From Nostoc parmelioides FACHB-3921 (lineage in GTDB: Bacteria > Cyanobacteriota > Cyanobacteriia > Cyanobacteriales > Nostocaceae), in assembly GCF_014696625.1 (NCBI RefSeq), contig NZ_JACJQL010000001.1, forward strand, positions 372,001-436,000: 64,000 nucleotides of DNA, read 5' to 3'. Every line of letters begins with the position of its first letter. The first letter of the stretch is position 1. The notes under the pieces are model-generated. The model did not search any database. It was not told where the DNA came from and saw nothing but the letters and a program-made list of their open reading frames with translations. A program made the translations under genes and the position numbers. This document shows positions 25,441 to 33,694 of this stretch, piece by piece.

Positions 25441-25505
25441 GTAGGATGCGTCAGTGTGAAAAAACTTAGCTGTACCAAAAAATTATTGATACTGACGCAC
25501 CCTAC
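25441..25505. repeat. 65-base palindromic repeat, copy 2
   Basis: GTAGGATGCGTCAGT and ACTGACGCACCCTAC form the arms. Length and arms match the copy at 24585-24649, while the central bases differ. Confidence 0.75.
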
Positions 25506-25598
25506 CAACTGAATTAATTGCGAAAATGTGATGGCTTTGTGCGTTGGCGCAGCCTCTCTAAATGAGAATCGCCTAAATTTATCAGTATTATCAGTAAC

Positions 25599-26567
25599 TT
25601 AATTGAGTGCTGGTTCTGCTAAAACCTTCTCGGCTTTTTGCTTGAGGACAGTTGGTAATTCACTCGTTAAAGGTTCGCCTTCAACTATTTGTGAACGGAA
25701 ACCATCAGGCCCGACTGGAATATCACCTGTAATAGTGGTGCGATAGAGTACGCGCTCAACTTCTAGATGATCCAAATCTTGTGGTGCTAAATGGGAGGTG
25801 GCGCGGTTATCCCAAAACGCAATATCACCATTGTTCCAACGGAAGCGAGTGATATAAGCAGGTTTAGTAATTTGGTTGAAAAATAACTCCAGCAGCAGTT
25901 CACTTTCTTGTGGTGACACATCTAGAATGTGTGAAGTGAAGCCAGGGTTAACAAACAATGCACGTTCACCTGTCTCTGGATGAACCCGTACCACTGGATG
26001 AATCGAAACCTGCGGATTAGCTGCAATACGCTGGGCATATTTGCTACCACTGGGTATTCGTAAACGTGCATTGAACTTATGTTCAGCTCTCAATCCATCT
26101 GCTAGGGCGCGTAGGGGTGCAGATAGACCTTCATAAGCTGCAACTAGATTAGTCCATTGTGTGTCGCCACCAAAGCTAGGGACATTAACAGCTCGCAGAA
26201 TTGAACCCGCAGGTGGGTTAACAACAGCAGTAACATCAGTATGCCAACGACTTTCATAGCTAGTACGGCGTAGACCGTTGCGACGCTCGAAGCGGCTGCG
26301 ATCAATTGGTAAGATTTGGGAAAAGCCTTCTATCGGCTCGTCCTCGTGGGGATGGGCATAGGTTACTTCACCAAAGCGAGAAGTGAAAGCAATCTGTGCA
26401 GCATGATCGATGTTCTGATTGCGGAAGAAAACGACCTTCCACTTCAATAATGCTTGACGAATTTCGGCAACTGCTTCATCGTGCAGAGGATGGGAAAGAT
26501 CCACGCCGCCGATTTCCGCACCGGTGAAACCAGAAGTCGGTTTAACTTCAATATGCTTATAGCTCAT
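25599..26567 (-). CDS. TauD/TfdA-family 2-oxoglutarate-dependent dioxygenase
   Basis: 322 residues. The iron ligands are H109 and D111 (WHTDVT) and H259 (RATSHLA); the 2-oxoglutarate arginine is R276 in RVLYRTT. This family oxidises taurine, other sulfonates or alkyl sulfates with oxygen and 2-oxoglutarate, releasing sulfite or sulfate and an aldehyde. In this operon an alkylsulfatase or sulfonate dioxygenase role is likely; which substrate is not visible. It has the full-length family size. The gene is preceded by the amidohydrolase and followed by the esterase, all on the minus strand. Confidence 0.93.
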   Translation of the reverse strand: MSYKHIEVKPTSGFTGAEIGGVDLSHPLHDEAVAEIRQALLKWKVVFFRNQNIDHAAQIAFTSRFGEVTYAHPHEDEPIEGFSQILPIDRSRFERRNGLRRTSYESRWHTDVTAVVNPPAGSILRAVNVPSFGGDTQWTNLVAAYEGLSAPLRALADGLRAEHKFNARLRIPSGSKYAQRIAANPQVSIHPVVRVHPETGERALFVNPGFTSHILDVSPQESELLLELFFNQITKPAYITRFRWNNGDIAFWDNRATSHLAPQDLDHLEVERVLYRTTITGDIPVGPDGFRSQIVEGEPLTSELPTVLKQKAEKVLAEPALN

Positions 26568-26680
26568 GTTTATTCTCCAAAGTTTGATGGGTCAATGTTG
26601 AGACTCTTCAGCTTCCTTAGTTCTTAAAGAAAGGGATGTAGAGGAGCAAGGAAATTATTCCTCGATCTCCTCCTAATCTC

Positions 26681-28219
26681 TTAGGCTGTTACTAAACTCT
26701 TATCTACTTGTGTAGATTCGATGTTAGTTACCTTAGATTCAACTGCTGTACCCTTGAAGAAATCAGGATTAGCTTGGGTATAGAACTTATAGGGATTAGC
26801 GAAGACATAAGCTTTAAAGTCTGCTTCGGAAATCACGCCTTCTTGCACTAAATCCCAGCTTTCTGCTAGAGGATCTGTTAAATCGGGTACATCCCAATGA
26901 CCAACATCTGAGGAATAGATGGCGTTGATTTTCACACCCAAGGGATTAGCTTTGTCGTTGAATGCTGCGCCGATGGTGCGATCGTCAGATTCAGAACCAA
27001 AGAAGAAACTGTTCACCCAGCGATCGCGGATATCTTCAATAGTTTCAATTCCAGCAGCCGCAAAGTCTTCTAGTTCACTACCAATGGGTGAACGGCTATG
27101 ACGGTTGAAGGAAGAACCTAGTACAGTCTTTTTGAGTTCTTCTTTGCTGAGGGGATGTGCTTGCAAGAATTCGCTACCAAAACGCTCAAACAACGCATAC
27201 AATTCATCAAAATCTGTCAGGTCTGGGTTGTAATTTTGCAGACCGTTGAGACTGCGTTTGGAGAATCTGTCTACCAAATGGATGTAAACGTGTGCGCCCC
27301 AATCCGCACCACCTTCTAACATCGCTACGCGCAATTGTGGGAAACGCTTGGTAACACCACCAAAGAACAACGCCTTCGCAAATGCTTGTGAGCCATCGGC
27401 AAAGTGACCGATGTGGTTGTTCATGTAGTTACTGATGGAAGAGCGTCCAGTCCAACCTTGACTACCGTAATGGGTAGTAATGGGTACACCTAACTCAACC
27501 GCCTTAGCCCAGAATGGATCATAGTCGTATTCACTATCTAATCCGTAGAAGTCAATGTATGAAGCATACTTGGCGACTTCTGGGTATTGATCGGCGGGAT
27601 ATTTATCAGCGATCGCCTTAATGGGGCGTTTCACACCACCAGGAATATTTGCTACTTTTAAACCTAGTGTTTTTACTGCAAATTCCAATTCTTCGATGGC
27701 TTCTTCAGGAGTACCCATTGGGATACCAGCGACAGGTGTTAGGCGATCGCTATATTTGCGATACAAATCAGCATGATAGTGATTTACCGCCCGTTGCAAT
27801 GCTTGACGATTCTCCTTACTTGCTCCAGCAGGTGCGAGAACATTATTCGGAAATAGTACCGAATAATCTGAACCCTGTTCTGCCTGACGCTCATAAAATA
27901 ATTCAGGCAAAGTATAAGTAGCTAAATCTAGGGTATTGCGCGTAACTCTTGCCCACCAAGGAGAACGAATTGTCCGGTTGTATTGACGTTCTTCTGGGGT
28001 TTGTTGATACCAGTCTTTACCGTTGACTTTGGAGTTAAGACGAGAAGATTCTGCCTTGCGTAATGCGTCTACGAGTTTAGAGCCACCATAATTAGCAATG
28101 TAATCCTCCAGCGCTGGAGTGAAATCATTGGTATGAACATCTGTATCAATAACTGGATAATCCAGCTTGGCTTTAATTGCAGCCGAGCGAGAACTTTTTA
28201 ATCTGCTATATTCAGTCAT
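26681..28219 (-). CDS. Amidohydrolase-2 family metal-dependent hydrolase
   Basis: 512 residues. The N-terminal PVIDTDVHTN carries the DxH metal motif (D27, H29), and further conserved points are THYGSQGWTG near the middle and MLEGGADWGAHVYIHLVDRF, where the metal-binding region of the TIM barrel is expected. The family hydrolyses or decarboxylates small aromatic or acidic compounds. It is longer than most members (about 330 residues), with inserts before residue 120 and at the C-terminus. Placed between the TauD-type dioxygenase and the NtaA-type monooxygenase, it probably acts on a product of one of them, but the reaction is unknown. Confidence 0.85.
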   Translation of the reverse strand: MTEYSRLKSSRSAAIKAKLDYPVIDTDVHTNDFTPALEDYIANYGGSKLVDALRKAESSRLNSKVNGKDWYQQTPEERQYNRTIRSPWWARVTRNTLDLATYTLPELFYERQAEQGSDYSVLFPNNVLAPAGASKENRQALQRAVNHYHADLYRKYSDRLTPVAGIPMGTPEEAIEELEFAVKTLGLKVANIPGGVKRPIKAIADKYPADQYPEVAKYASYIDFYGLDSEYDYDPFWAKAVELGVPITTHYGSQGWTGRSSISNYMNNHIGHFADGSQAFAKALFFGGVTKRFPQLRVAMLEGGADWGAHVYIHLVDRFSKRSLNGLQNYNPDLTDFDELYALFERFGSEFLQAHPLSKEELKKTVLGSSFNRHSRSPIGSELEDFAAAGIETIEDIRDRWVNSFFFGSESDDRTIGAAFNDKANPLGVKINAIYSSDVGHWDVPDLTDPLAESWDLVQEGVISEADFKAYVFANPYKFYTQANPDFFKGTAVESKVTNIESTQVDKSLVTA

Positions 28220-28271
28220 CTTTTTTTCCTTGCATAAATGACAGAAGTAGTGCCGAGAAATGAGTTATGGG

Positions 28272-28297
28272 TACTGAGTGAGAAAATTAATCCTGTA
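28272..28297. promoter_or_regulatory. Weak TAC-N20-GTA match upstream of the amidohydrolase
   Basis: TAC at 28272 and GTA at 28295 have the 20-base spacing, but the outer flanks and the inner TTAYC part do not match, and the GTA belongs to a dispersed palindrome. Probably chance. Confidence 0.15.
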
Positions 28298-28319
28298 GAG
28301 ACGCGATTTATCACGTCTC
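28298..28319. repeat. Small palindrome of dispersed cyanobacterial type
   Basis: GAGACG and CGTCTC with a ten-base AT-rich loop. It is a common intergenic palindrome in Nostoc-type genomes. Confidence 0.6.
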
Positions 28320-28374
28320 CATAGCCAATCTCTACTTCTACAGCACTCGAAACTCACCTCGTTTGTGTTTGTAG

Positions 28375-28392
28375 TCAGGACTTTAGTCCTGA
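28375..28392. repeat. Inverted repeat TCAGGA/TCCTGA
   Basis: A six-base stem with a six-base centre, inside GTAGTCAGGACTTTAGTCC, followed by an AGACTACAGCCC half. It resembles a dispersed repeat rather than an operon terminator, because transcription probably continues through it from 29810. Confidence 0.5.
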
Positions 28393-28445
28393 TTGCCTGT
28401 CAAAAAAGACTACAGCCCTAACTACAAAGTCAACTCCTAACAGCT

Positions 28446-29810
28446 TTAGGCAACAACCAATCTCTGATCCTCTGTTTTGACAGCAAATTGATTAGGCGGA
28501 CGACGCAGCCCCAGATTTTCTCTCAAGGTGCTGCCTTCGTATTCAGTACGGAACAAGCCACGTTTTTGGAGGATAGGAACGACTAGGTTTATAAAGTCAT
28601 CTAATCCTGTAGGCAGAATTGGCGGCATGATATTAAAACCATCTGCTGCACCATTGTTAAACCATTCTTCTAGTTGATCAGCAATGCCTTCAGGAGTACC
28701 AATGATGGTGCGATGACCTCTGGCGGTAGCAAGAGCAAGATACAACTGGCGCAGTGTTAAAGTGCCGCGAGTCGCTAAATCTTTGACCAATTTCAGGCGA
28801 CTTTTGTTATTGTTGGTGTCGCTGGGTAGTTCAGGAGCTACATCATCCAGAGAATATTTCGATAAATCGACACCTTTGTAATAGTTCCTTAAAATCCCCC
28901 AAGCTACATCAGGATGAATCAATGATTGAATAAATTCGTACTTTTCTTGAGCCTCTTTTTCAGTCCGTCCAATTATGGGGAAAGCTCCAGGCATAATTTT
29001 CAGATCGTCTGGAGAGCGTCCATATTTCGCCAATCTACCTTTGACATCAGCATAAAATTCCTGGGCATCCGCTAGGGTTTGATTAGCAGTGAAGATTACC
29101 TCAGCAGTACGTGCTGCCAAGTCTCTTCCAGCTTCGGAAGCTCCAGCCTGTACAATCACTGGGTAGCCTTGGGGTGGACGACCGACGTTTAAAGGGCCTT
29201 TGACAGAAAAATGTTTACCTTTGTGGTTAAGGATATGCAGTTTATCGGGGTCGAAATAAATACCAGATTCTCTGTCACGGATAAAAGCATCATCTTCCCA
29301 GCTATCCCACAGACCTTTGACTACTTTAACAAACTCTTCAGCTCGCTCATAACGCTGGCTATGTTCTGGATGATGCTCCAATCCGAAATTAGCGGCAGCA
29401 TTTTCATTACCAGTGGTAACTACATTCCAGCCTGCTCTTCCTTGACTCAAGTGATCCAAAGAAGCAAACTTACGAGCTAAAGTATAGGGTTCTTCGTAGG
29501 TAGTCGAAGCAGTAGCAATAAAACCTATGTTTTTCGTGACAGCAGACAAGGCCGAAAAGAGTGTGACTGGCTCAAAATGGACAAGTTTACCATTGCGTTT
29601 TTGCGTGTCTGGTGAGCCACCCCAAACCCCTGGACTATCCGCCAAAAACACCGCATCAAATAAGCCACGTTCAGCCGTTTGGGTAATTTCTTTATAATGC
29701 TCAAAGTTGAATCCAGCATCTATTTGTGCATCTGGATGCCGCCAAGCAGAAACATGATGTCCAGTGGCTTGAATAAATGCACCTAAGCGAAACTGCCGTT
29801 TTTTGCTCAT
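28446..29810 (-). CDS. NtaA/SnaA/DszA-type flavin-dependent monooxygenase
   Basis: 454 residues, the usual size for the NtaA/SnaA/DszA branch of bacterial luciferase-like TIM barrels. Landmarks are FRLGAFIQATGHHVSAWRHP at the start, GLFDAVFLADSP, GWNVVTTGNENAAANFGLEH and GYPVIVQAGASEAGRDLAA (phosphate/flavin loop). It uses FMNH2 from a partner reductase and oxygen to cleave a C-S or C-N bond. DszA itself acts on dibenzothiophene sulfone, and homologs in sulfur-starvation operons act on organosulfur compounds. It is the promoter-proximal gene of a block that includes the amidohydrolase and the TauD-type enzyme. Confidence 0.9.
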   Translation of the reverse strand: MSKKRQFRLGAFIQATGHHVSAWRHPDAQIDAGFNFEHYKEITQTAERGLFDAVFLADSPGVWGGSPDTQKRNGKLVHFEPVTLFSALSAVTKNIGFIATASTTYEEPYTLARKFASLDHLSQGRAGWNVVTTGNENAAANFGLEHHPEHSQRYERAEEFVKVVKGLWDSWEDDAFIRDRESGIYFDPDKLHILNHKGKHFSVKGPLNVGRPPQGYPVIVQAGASEAGRDLAARTAEVIFTANQTLADAQEFYADVKGRLAKYGRSPDDLKIMPGAFPIIGRTEKEAQEKYEFIQSLIHPDVAWGILRNYYKGVDLSKYSLDDVAPELPSDTNNNKSRLKLVKDLATRGTLTLRQLYLALATARGHRTIIGTPEGIADQLEEWFNNGAADGFNIMPPILPTGLDDFINLVVPILQKRGLFRTEYEGSTLRENLGLRRPPNQFAVKTEDQRLVVA

Positions 29811-29884
29811 TTACTTTTTCTCTTTATCTATTAGCTAAATCGGTTAAACGTTGAAATCTCACACCAAAGAAAGAGCCAGCAATT

Positions 29885-29975
29885 GAAAGTGCTGAGTTCT
29901 GTTAGCGTAGCGGGACGTTAGTCCATTGCGAATTGCGTTGGCGTTAGCCTTGCCGCAGGCTATTGCGAATTGGTA
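29885..29975. repeat. GC-rich dispersed repeat
   Basis: A stretch containing GTTAGCGTAGCGGGACGTTA and GCGTTGGCGTTAGCC with an inner palindrome (GCCTTGCCGCAGGC), of the type scattered through Nostoc intergenic DNA. Similar fragments occur near 600-640, 14290 and 25540. Confidence 0.55.
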
Positions 29976-29987
29976 TTACCTATCCCC

Positions 29988-30857
29988 TCAATATTTCCAA
30001 ACAACATGAATTGTGGCTTTCAGTTCTTCTTTAAACTCTCCAGAAGGCTCAACTGCTAGTAGTGCCTCTTTGATATCTGCTTCAAAAGCTTCAGTTTGAT
30101 CACCGTAGAAAATTTTCAGTGAGAAAGCTGTGGTATATAGGTAGCCAAGATAGCTAGAAACTGTCCAAGATTTTTCAAATGGCACTTCATATACTTCTTG
30201 ACGAGCAAATTTAGAGTTAGCAATTACAACTTCGTGGGGAGGATCAACTGGTTTACGAATACCTTGTCCTCTTTGTCCCGTGCGTCGCTCTTCACCTAAC
30301 CATTTTCTCACTACTCCAATTGCAGCCTGTTTCCAAGGTAAAGAGCTTTTCCAAGGATCATCGCCTGTATTCAGGAGTGCTAAAGCACCATCATCTCCCA
30401 GCAGTTCATAAAGGCGTTCTAGTACAATTTCCCTCTCCATCCAGTGGAAAGCTCTGCCAATGGTAGCTAGTTTAAATACTCCTAAACTAGCGTTAATCAA
30501 CTCTGCGCCTTGTTCTAGCCAAATAATATTATTCGCTTCTACCTGTGCTGCTTGGCTTTGCGCTTCCTGAAGCATTTCTGGATCAGGATCAATGGCCACT
30601 ACTTCCTGAAATTTGGTGCTGAGAGGAATAGCAATTAAACCTGGGCCTGTACCCAAATCTAGCAGTCTTCCTTGACCATTCAAATTAAATATTTCAGTTA
30701 GTTTATCGAATACAGCAGAAGGGTATTTAGTTCTATATTGAGCGTAAACTTCAGCCGCACCCTCAAACAATGTTGGGTCGTAGGTGGGTAGTGTTTTCAG
30801 TTGAGTCATAAGTTGATTTTTGGGTTCATCAATCCAGATTGGGAAATTCTTCAGCAT
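29988..30857 (-). CDS. Class I SAM-dependent methyltransferase
   Basis: 289 residues. SAM-binding motif I is LLDLGTGPGLIAIPLS near residue 70, motif II VVAIDPDPEMLQEA, and an aromatic WMEREIVLERLYELL downstream. The fold is a Rossmann-like cytoplasmic methyltransferase of unknown substrate. Met at residue 17 (ATG at 30809) is an alternative start; neither start has a clear ribosome site. It is transcribed with the minus-strand organosulfur block but is separated from the monooxygenase by a 177-base repeat-rich gap. Two TAC-N20-GTA sites lie upstream, in the region divergent with the porin. Confidence 0.8.
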   Translation of the reverse strand: MLKNFPIWIDEPKNQLMTQLKTLPTYDPTLFEGAAEVYAQYRTKYPSAVFDKLTEIFNLNGQGRLLDLGTGPGLIAIPLSTKFQEVVAIDPDPEMLQEAQSQAAQVEANNIIWLEQGAELINASLGVFKLATIGRAFHWMEREIVLERLYELLGDDGALALLNTGDDPWKSSLPWKQAAIGVVRKWLGEERRTGQRGQGIRKPVDPPHEVVIANSKFARQEVYEVPFEKSWTVSSYLGYLYTTAFSLKIFYGDQTEAFEADIKEALLAVEPSGEFKEELKATIHVVWKY

Positions 30858-31160
30858 CAGATATGAGAAAAATTTGCTTCCTCCCCAGTTTCTATTACCT
30901 GTTGGTGAGGACGTGTATTAAATTGCATCAAATACAAAACTTGTTGCTTATCAATTTTTCTCATGACTTATGCAGCCAGAATTTTCGTTTGAGCAGGAAC
31001 TTAGGAATGTCTTGTAAAGATACAAGGTTTTGATCACCTATATCTCTATATTTCAAACCCATCTACAGCTTTGTTTTTTCCTCTGTCTGCGGTAAGTCAT
31101 GTCTCTATCGGCTTTGTGTCAATACTTAGCCAGTCAATGCAATACTATGATGTATTTCTC

Positions 31161-31195
31161 AAACTACTTTAACTTGATTGATTTACCGTAGTTTA
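31161..31195. promoter_or_regulatory. TAC-N20-GTA operator candidate upstream of the porin, distal
   Basis: AAACTAC (TAC 31165-31167) and GTAGTTTA (GTA 31188-31190), 20 bases apart, with inner ACTTGATTGATTTACC. It is close to the consensus of all sites. GCTTCTCACA follows 17 bases after the GTA. Confidence 0.6.
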
Positions 31196-31327
31196 TTCTT
31201 TAACAGAGCTTCTCACATTTTCCCCAAAAATGCAAGTGAGACTTAACACAAGTTTGCTAATAATTTTCTCTCAAAAAATGTATATTTGGATGCTTGTTTT
31301 TTGAATTATTTTATGCAATTATCCAGA

Positions 31328-31363
31328 AATACTACTAAATATCGATAAATTTTTAGTAGTATT
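31328..31363. promoter_or_regulatory. Perfect palindromic TAC-N20-GTA site upstream of the porin
   Basis: AATACTAC (31328-31335) and GTAGTATT (31356-31363) are fully complementary over eight bases with exactly 20 bases between. It is 240 bases before the porin start. Confidence 0.6.
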
Positions 31364-31603
31364 TGTCAAGCACTAATGCCGCTAATTCCAATTCTGGACA
31401 AAACATCCCACTTACTTCTTGCCTTTTGCGTCATCTTTTAACACCATTTGTCTTTCGCAAAAATTGTTCACAAATAAATTTCTCTAAGGCAATCTCTTTG
31501 AGAAATATATGTCCTCAAAGGAATATGTAACCAAGACGTAAGAATCCTGTGGGGTGTTAGCAGATAAAAATTTGTTAATTTTCTGTGCATAACTTAATTA
31601 CCA

Positions 31604-33367
31604 ATGTCTAAAGCTTTGTGGAAATACGGGCTATTTATTCCGGCCTTGTTTAACGGGTTTTTCATCCTGTCGTTAGCAGCCAATGGGGCTGAAGTCTCAA
31701 ATGTATCTGAGACAAAACCAGAAGTTGAGGAAATTTCGTCAAATAGTGCAACTCAAATTGCCAATGTAGAGGTAATTGAAACGCCAAATGGTTTACCATC
31801 TCAAACAGATAGTTTACTTGATCAAGAGAATCTCACAGAAGAAGAAAACTCCCTAGAACAAGTTACATCTGTTTCTCAGTTATCTGATGTTCAGCCTACA
31901 GATTGGGCATTTCAGGCTTTACAGTCTCTAGTGGAACGCTACGGCGCGATCGCTGGCTATACAGATGGTACATTCAAAGGCGATCGCGCTCTTAGCCGCT
32001 ATGAATTTGCGGCTGGTCTAAATAGTGCTTTAGACCGATTCAATCAAATCATCGCCAATTCTACAGCAGACTTAGTTAGACAAGAAGACTTAGACACAAT
32101 CAAGAAGTTAAGAGAAGAATTTTCTACAGAATTGGCTGCACTTCGAGGAAGACTTGATACAGTAGATGCAAAGTTAGAAACCATCAAAGAACAACAATTT
32201 TCGCCTGTAGTGAAACTCACAGGTCGAGCGCAGATTGTTCTTGGCTCACTGTTTGCTGGCAATAATGTTGTAACTGGACGGCCAGCACCCCGCGTAGTAA
32301 CACAGCAAGGATCAGTATCTTTGCGATTAAATGCCAGCTTTACAGGTAAAGATTCACTGGGTATAACCCTGGGGGGCGGAAACATTCAATCATTGGGACA
32401 AACAAGAGCTGGATTATTAGGTACTTTTGATGGCAGAACTGCTGATAACTCCAGTATTACCAGACCACCTAATGATATTTCTGTTGGTGGTGTACGCTAT
32501 CGGTTTCCATTTGGTTCAAATACCCAAGTCAACATCTATGCTTTATCAGATGGAGCTAATGAGCTAGGTTTTACTGTTCCGATTAATCCATACTTTGAAA
32601 GTAGTCTAGCAACTGGTTCTAATGGGATTTCCCGATTCTCACGACGAGCTTTAGTCTATCAATATGGAGACGCTGGCGGTGGAATAGCAATACTCCACAG
32701 ATTAAATCAACAGTTCCAGTTGGGAGTAGCTTATAGCGCACCTAACGCCAATAACCCTGGACCAAATACTGGCTTCTTCACAGGGCGATATTTAGCCTTG
32801 GGACAGATACTATACACCAGCCCTGAGAAGAATTTTCGAGCGGCTCTAACTTACGTTAATACTTATAGTCCACCAAACGCCCAAGGTTTAAGTGGAACAA
32901 ACTTTGGCCCAGCAGCAGGAAGTAACTTAGTCAATAGCACCGTAGCGGGGACGGGGACAGTAGCAAATCTTTATGGCATACAAGCTTTTTATCAATTTAG
33001 TCCCAAGTTTGCTATGAATGGTTGGGTAAGTTATGGCGCACACCGCTATTTAGGACGTGGTGATGGCCGAGCTATGGATTGGGCTGTAGGAATGTCGTTC
33101 CCTGATCTTGGAAAAAAGGGAAGTCTAGGGGGATTGTTTGTGGGTATGGCTCCAACACTTATCAATCTTAGCAAAAATGTGGATTTGGGAGCAGGCTTAG
33201 GACAAGCGGATAAAGACCTTTCCTTACATATTGAGGGATTCTACCAATATAAAGTTAACGATAGGATTGACATTACACCGGGTTTTATTTGGGTTACAGC
33301 ACCCGATTCCAATGCAAACAATCCTGATAGTCTATATGCTTGGATTCGTACTGTCTATAGGTTTTAG
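31604..33367 (+). CDS. SLH-domain outer-membrane porin (OprB type)
   Basis: 587 residues. A signal peptide (ALWKYGLFIPALFNGFFILS) leads to an acidic linker, then an SLH domain at about residues 90-150 (VSQLSDVQPTDWAFQALQSL, GYTDGTFKGDRALSRYEFAA), a coiled coil (VRQEDLDTIKKLREEFSTEL) and an OprB-type beta barrel from about residue 205 to the C-terminal IRTVYRF, which ends in phenylalanine as barrels do. These porins are abundant in cyanobacterial outer membranes and pass ions or small solutes. Next to ssuC and ssuB and behind two operator-like dyads, it probably admits sulfonates under sulfur limitation (inference). Confidence 0.92.
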   Translation: MSKALWKYGLFIPALFNGFFILSLAANGAEVSNVSETKPEVEEISSNSATQIANVEVIETPNGLPSQTDSLLDQENLTEEENSLEQVTSVSQLSDVQPTDWAFQALQSLVERYGAIAGYTDGTFKGDRALSRYEFAAGLNSALDRFNQIIANSTADLVRQEDLDTIKKLREEFSTELAALRGRLDTVDAKLETIKEQQFSPVVKLTGRAQIVLGSLFAGNNVVTGRPAPRVVTQQGSVSLRLNASFTGKDSLGITLGGGNIQSLGQTRAGLLGTFDGRTADNSSITRPPNDISVGGVRYRFPFGSNTQVNIYALSDGANELGFTVPINPYFESSLATGSNGISRFSRRALVYQYGDAGGGIAILHRLNQQFQLGVAYSAPNANNPGPNTGFFTGRYLALGQILYTSPEKNFRAALTYVNTYSPPNAQGLSGTNFGPAAGSNLVNSTVAGTGTVANLYGIQAFYQFSPKFAMNGWVSYGAHRYLGRGDGRAMDWAVGMSFPDLGKKGSLGGLFVGMAPTLINLSKNVDLGAGLGQADKDLSLHIEGFYQYKVNDRIDITPGFIWVTAPDSNANNPDSLYAWIRTVYRF

Positions 33368-33386
33368 GGATCATCAAGAGATATGA

Positions 33387-33413
33387 GGTGGGTTGTTTTG
33401 TCGCTAACCCACC
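33387..33413 (+). terminator. Hairpin after the porin gene
   Basis: GGTGGGTT and AACCCACC, eight-base arms with an 11-base loop, followed by GTTATTT, 20 bases after the stop. Confidence 0.6.
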
Positions 33414-33479
33414 GTTATTTCGGAACCTCTATCTTTTCAGGTTGCTTTTTACAAAATTTGGTGTAAAATTTTGATTGTA

Positions 33480-33513
33480 ATCTACGGTAAATCGGTCAAT
33501 ATACTGTATTTAA
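33480..33513. promoter_or_regulatory. TAC-N20-GTA operator candidate upstream of ssuC
   Basis: AATCTAC (TAC 33483-33485) and GTATTTA (GTA 33506-33508), 20 bases apart. The asymmetric inner part is on the opposite strand here (TTGACCGATTTACC read leftward), so the site is inverted relative to most others. It is about 190 bases before the start. Confidence 0.55.
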
Positions 33514-33694
33514 CAACTAAATACCCAAAGATAGGGGAAATTTTATAGGCACAATCACTAAAGAGTTTTTCAGGACTGAGTAAGAAAAATTTAGGGTTTA
33601 GTAAATTTTTATGGGGAATGTAAGGGGTATGTAAATCGGAATTTTGTAGGCGAAAACCTTGTTGTAGACTATTTTGAATTGGGAGCGTAGCAAC

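Larger units (their letters stand above)
30858..31603. other. Divergent promoter region upstream of the porin
   Basis: 746 bases, no gene. Two TAC-N20-GTA dyads are found at 31165-31190 and 31333-31358, plus a GCTTCTCACA element at 31208. AT-rich, no open frame with recognisable similarity. Confidence 0.55.
33368..33694. other. Intergenic region between the porin and ssuC
   Basis: 327 bases. A terminator-like hairpin for the porin (33387-33413) and a TAC-N20-GTA dyad (33483-33508) are present. Together they suggest ssuC and ssuB have their own promoter. Confidence 0.5.

Noticed and set aside
28272..28297. TAC-N20-GTA match upstream of the amidohydrolase
   Set aside because: Only the six core bases match; the flanks do not, and the GTA lies in a dispersed palindrome. 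Not counted among the eleven sites.
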